DNA of 5,143 bases from Jonesiaceae bacterium UBA3555 (GTDB taxonomy: Bacteria; Actinomycetota; Actinomycetes; Actinomycetales; Cellulomonadaceae), in contig DFNY01000132.1 of NCBI GenBank assembly GCA_002376595.1, positions 13,180 through 18,322 on the forward strand, given 5' to 3'. Shown here piece by piece: positions 5,117 through 5,143 of this stretch. The notes beneath the pieces were generated by a model that saw nothing but the letters and a program-made list of their open reading frames with translations, ran no database searches and was not told where the DNA came from. The position numbers and the translations under genes are program-made. Each line of letters opens with the position of its first letter. Position 1 is the stretch's first letter.

Positions 5117-5142
5117 GGGCACGATACATGCGTATCGTGCCC
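5117..5142. terminator. Strong hairpin terminator at the right edge, active at least on the minus strand
   Basis: GGGCACGATA (5117-5126) and TATCGTGCCC (5133-5142) form a perfect 10-bp stem, extended by C5127-G5132 to 11 bp with the loop ATGC. On the minus strand the stem is followed by ACACTC and then TTTTTG (complement of the A-run 5106-5110), the layout of an intrinsic terminator for a gene entering from the right. On the plus strand the tail lies beyond the window, so whether it also ends the 4022 transcript cannot be seen. Confidence 0.65.
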
Positions 5143-5143
5143 G

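Noticed and set aside
1..5143. CRISPR array, tRNA, rRNA, insertion sequence or prophage genes
   Set aside because: I found no regularly spaced direct repeats, no cloverleaf-like segment with typical tRNA arms, no transposase or integrase motifs and no terminal inverted repeats flanking a gene.

Overview
The window reads as chromosomal DNA of an actinobacterium, most likely a Corynebacterium. The evidence is the divergent lysG/lysE pair with a GTG-started exporter, the DUF3060-type lipoprotein, the moderately high G+C (judged by eye, not computed) and the lack of phage or insertion-sequence hallmarks. The species cannot be named from the sequence alone.

Layout, left to right. Positions 1-1126 (minus) hold the N-terminal 375 codons of a secreted zinc metalloprotease, cut off by the left edge. 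It has a signal peptide, the zinc motif HELGHNFSLGH and a downstream Met-turn candidate. Positions 1127-1440 are intergenic, with a candidate promoter and a perfect 10-bp inverted repeat. Positions 1441-2328 (minus) encode a LysR-type regulator of the LysG/ArgP group. It is divergent, across 61 bp, from a LysE/ArgO basic amino acid exporter at 2390-3010 (plus). Two strong stem-loops (3016-3036 and 3043-3092) lie between lysE and the convergent gene at 3102-3740 (minus), which encodes a lipoprotein with degenerate G-x-x-N-x-[VI] repeats typical of DUF3060. A 281-bp divergent spacer (3741-4021), rich in small palindromes, leads to a GTG-started gene at 4022-5047 (plus). This encodes a 341-residue, tryptophan-rich protein of unknown function. 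A perfect 11-bp-stem hairpin sits at the right edge.

How the genes work together. lysG and lysE form a recognisable regulatory unit: in characterised relatives LysG senses excess intracellular basic amino acids and switches on their export. The metalloprotease, the lipoprotein and the unknown protein each have their own control regions and look like independent transcription units. A link between extracellular proteolysis and amino acid export is conceivable but rests only on proximity.

There is no CRISPR array, tRNA, rRNA, transposase or recognisable defence cassette. The least explained item is the protein encoded at 4022-5047. I see no clear evidence of a new multigene system here.
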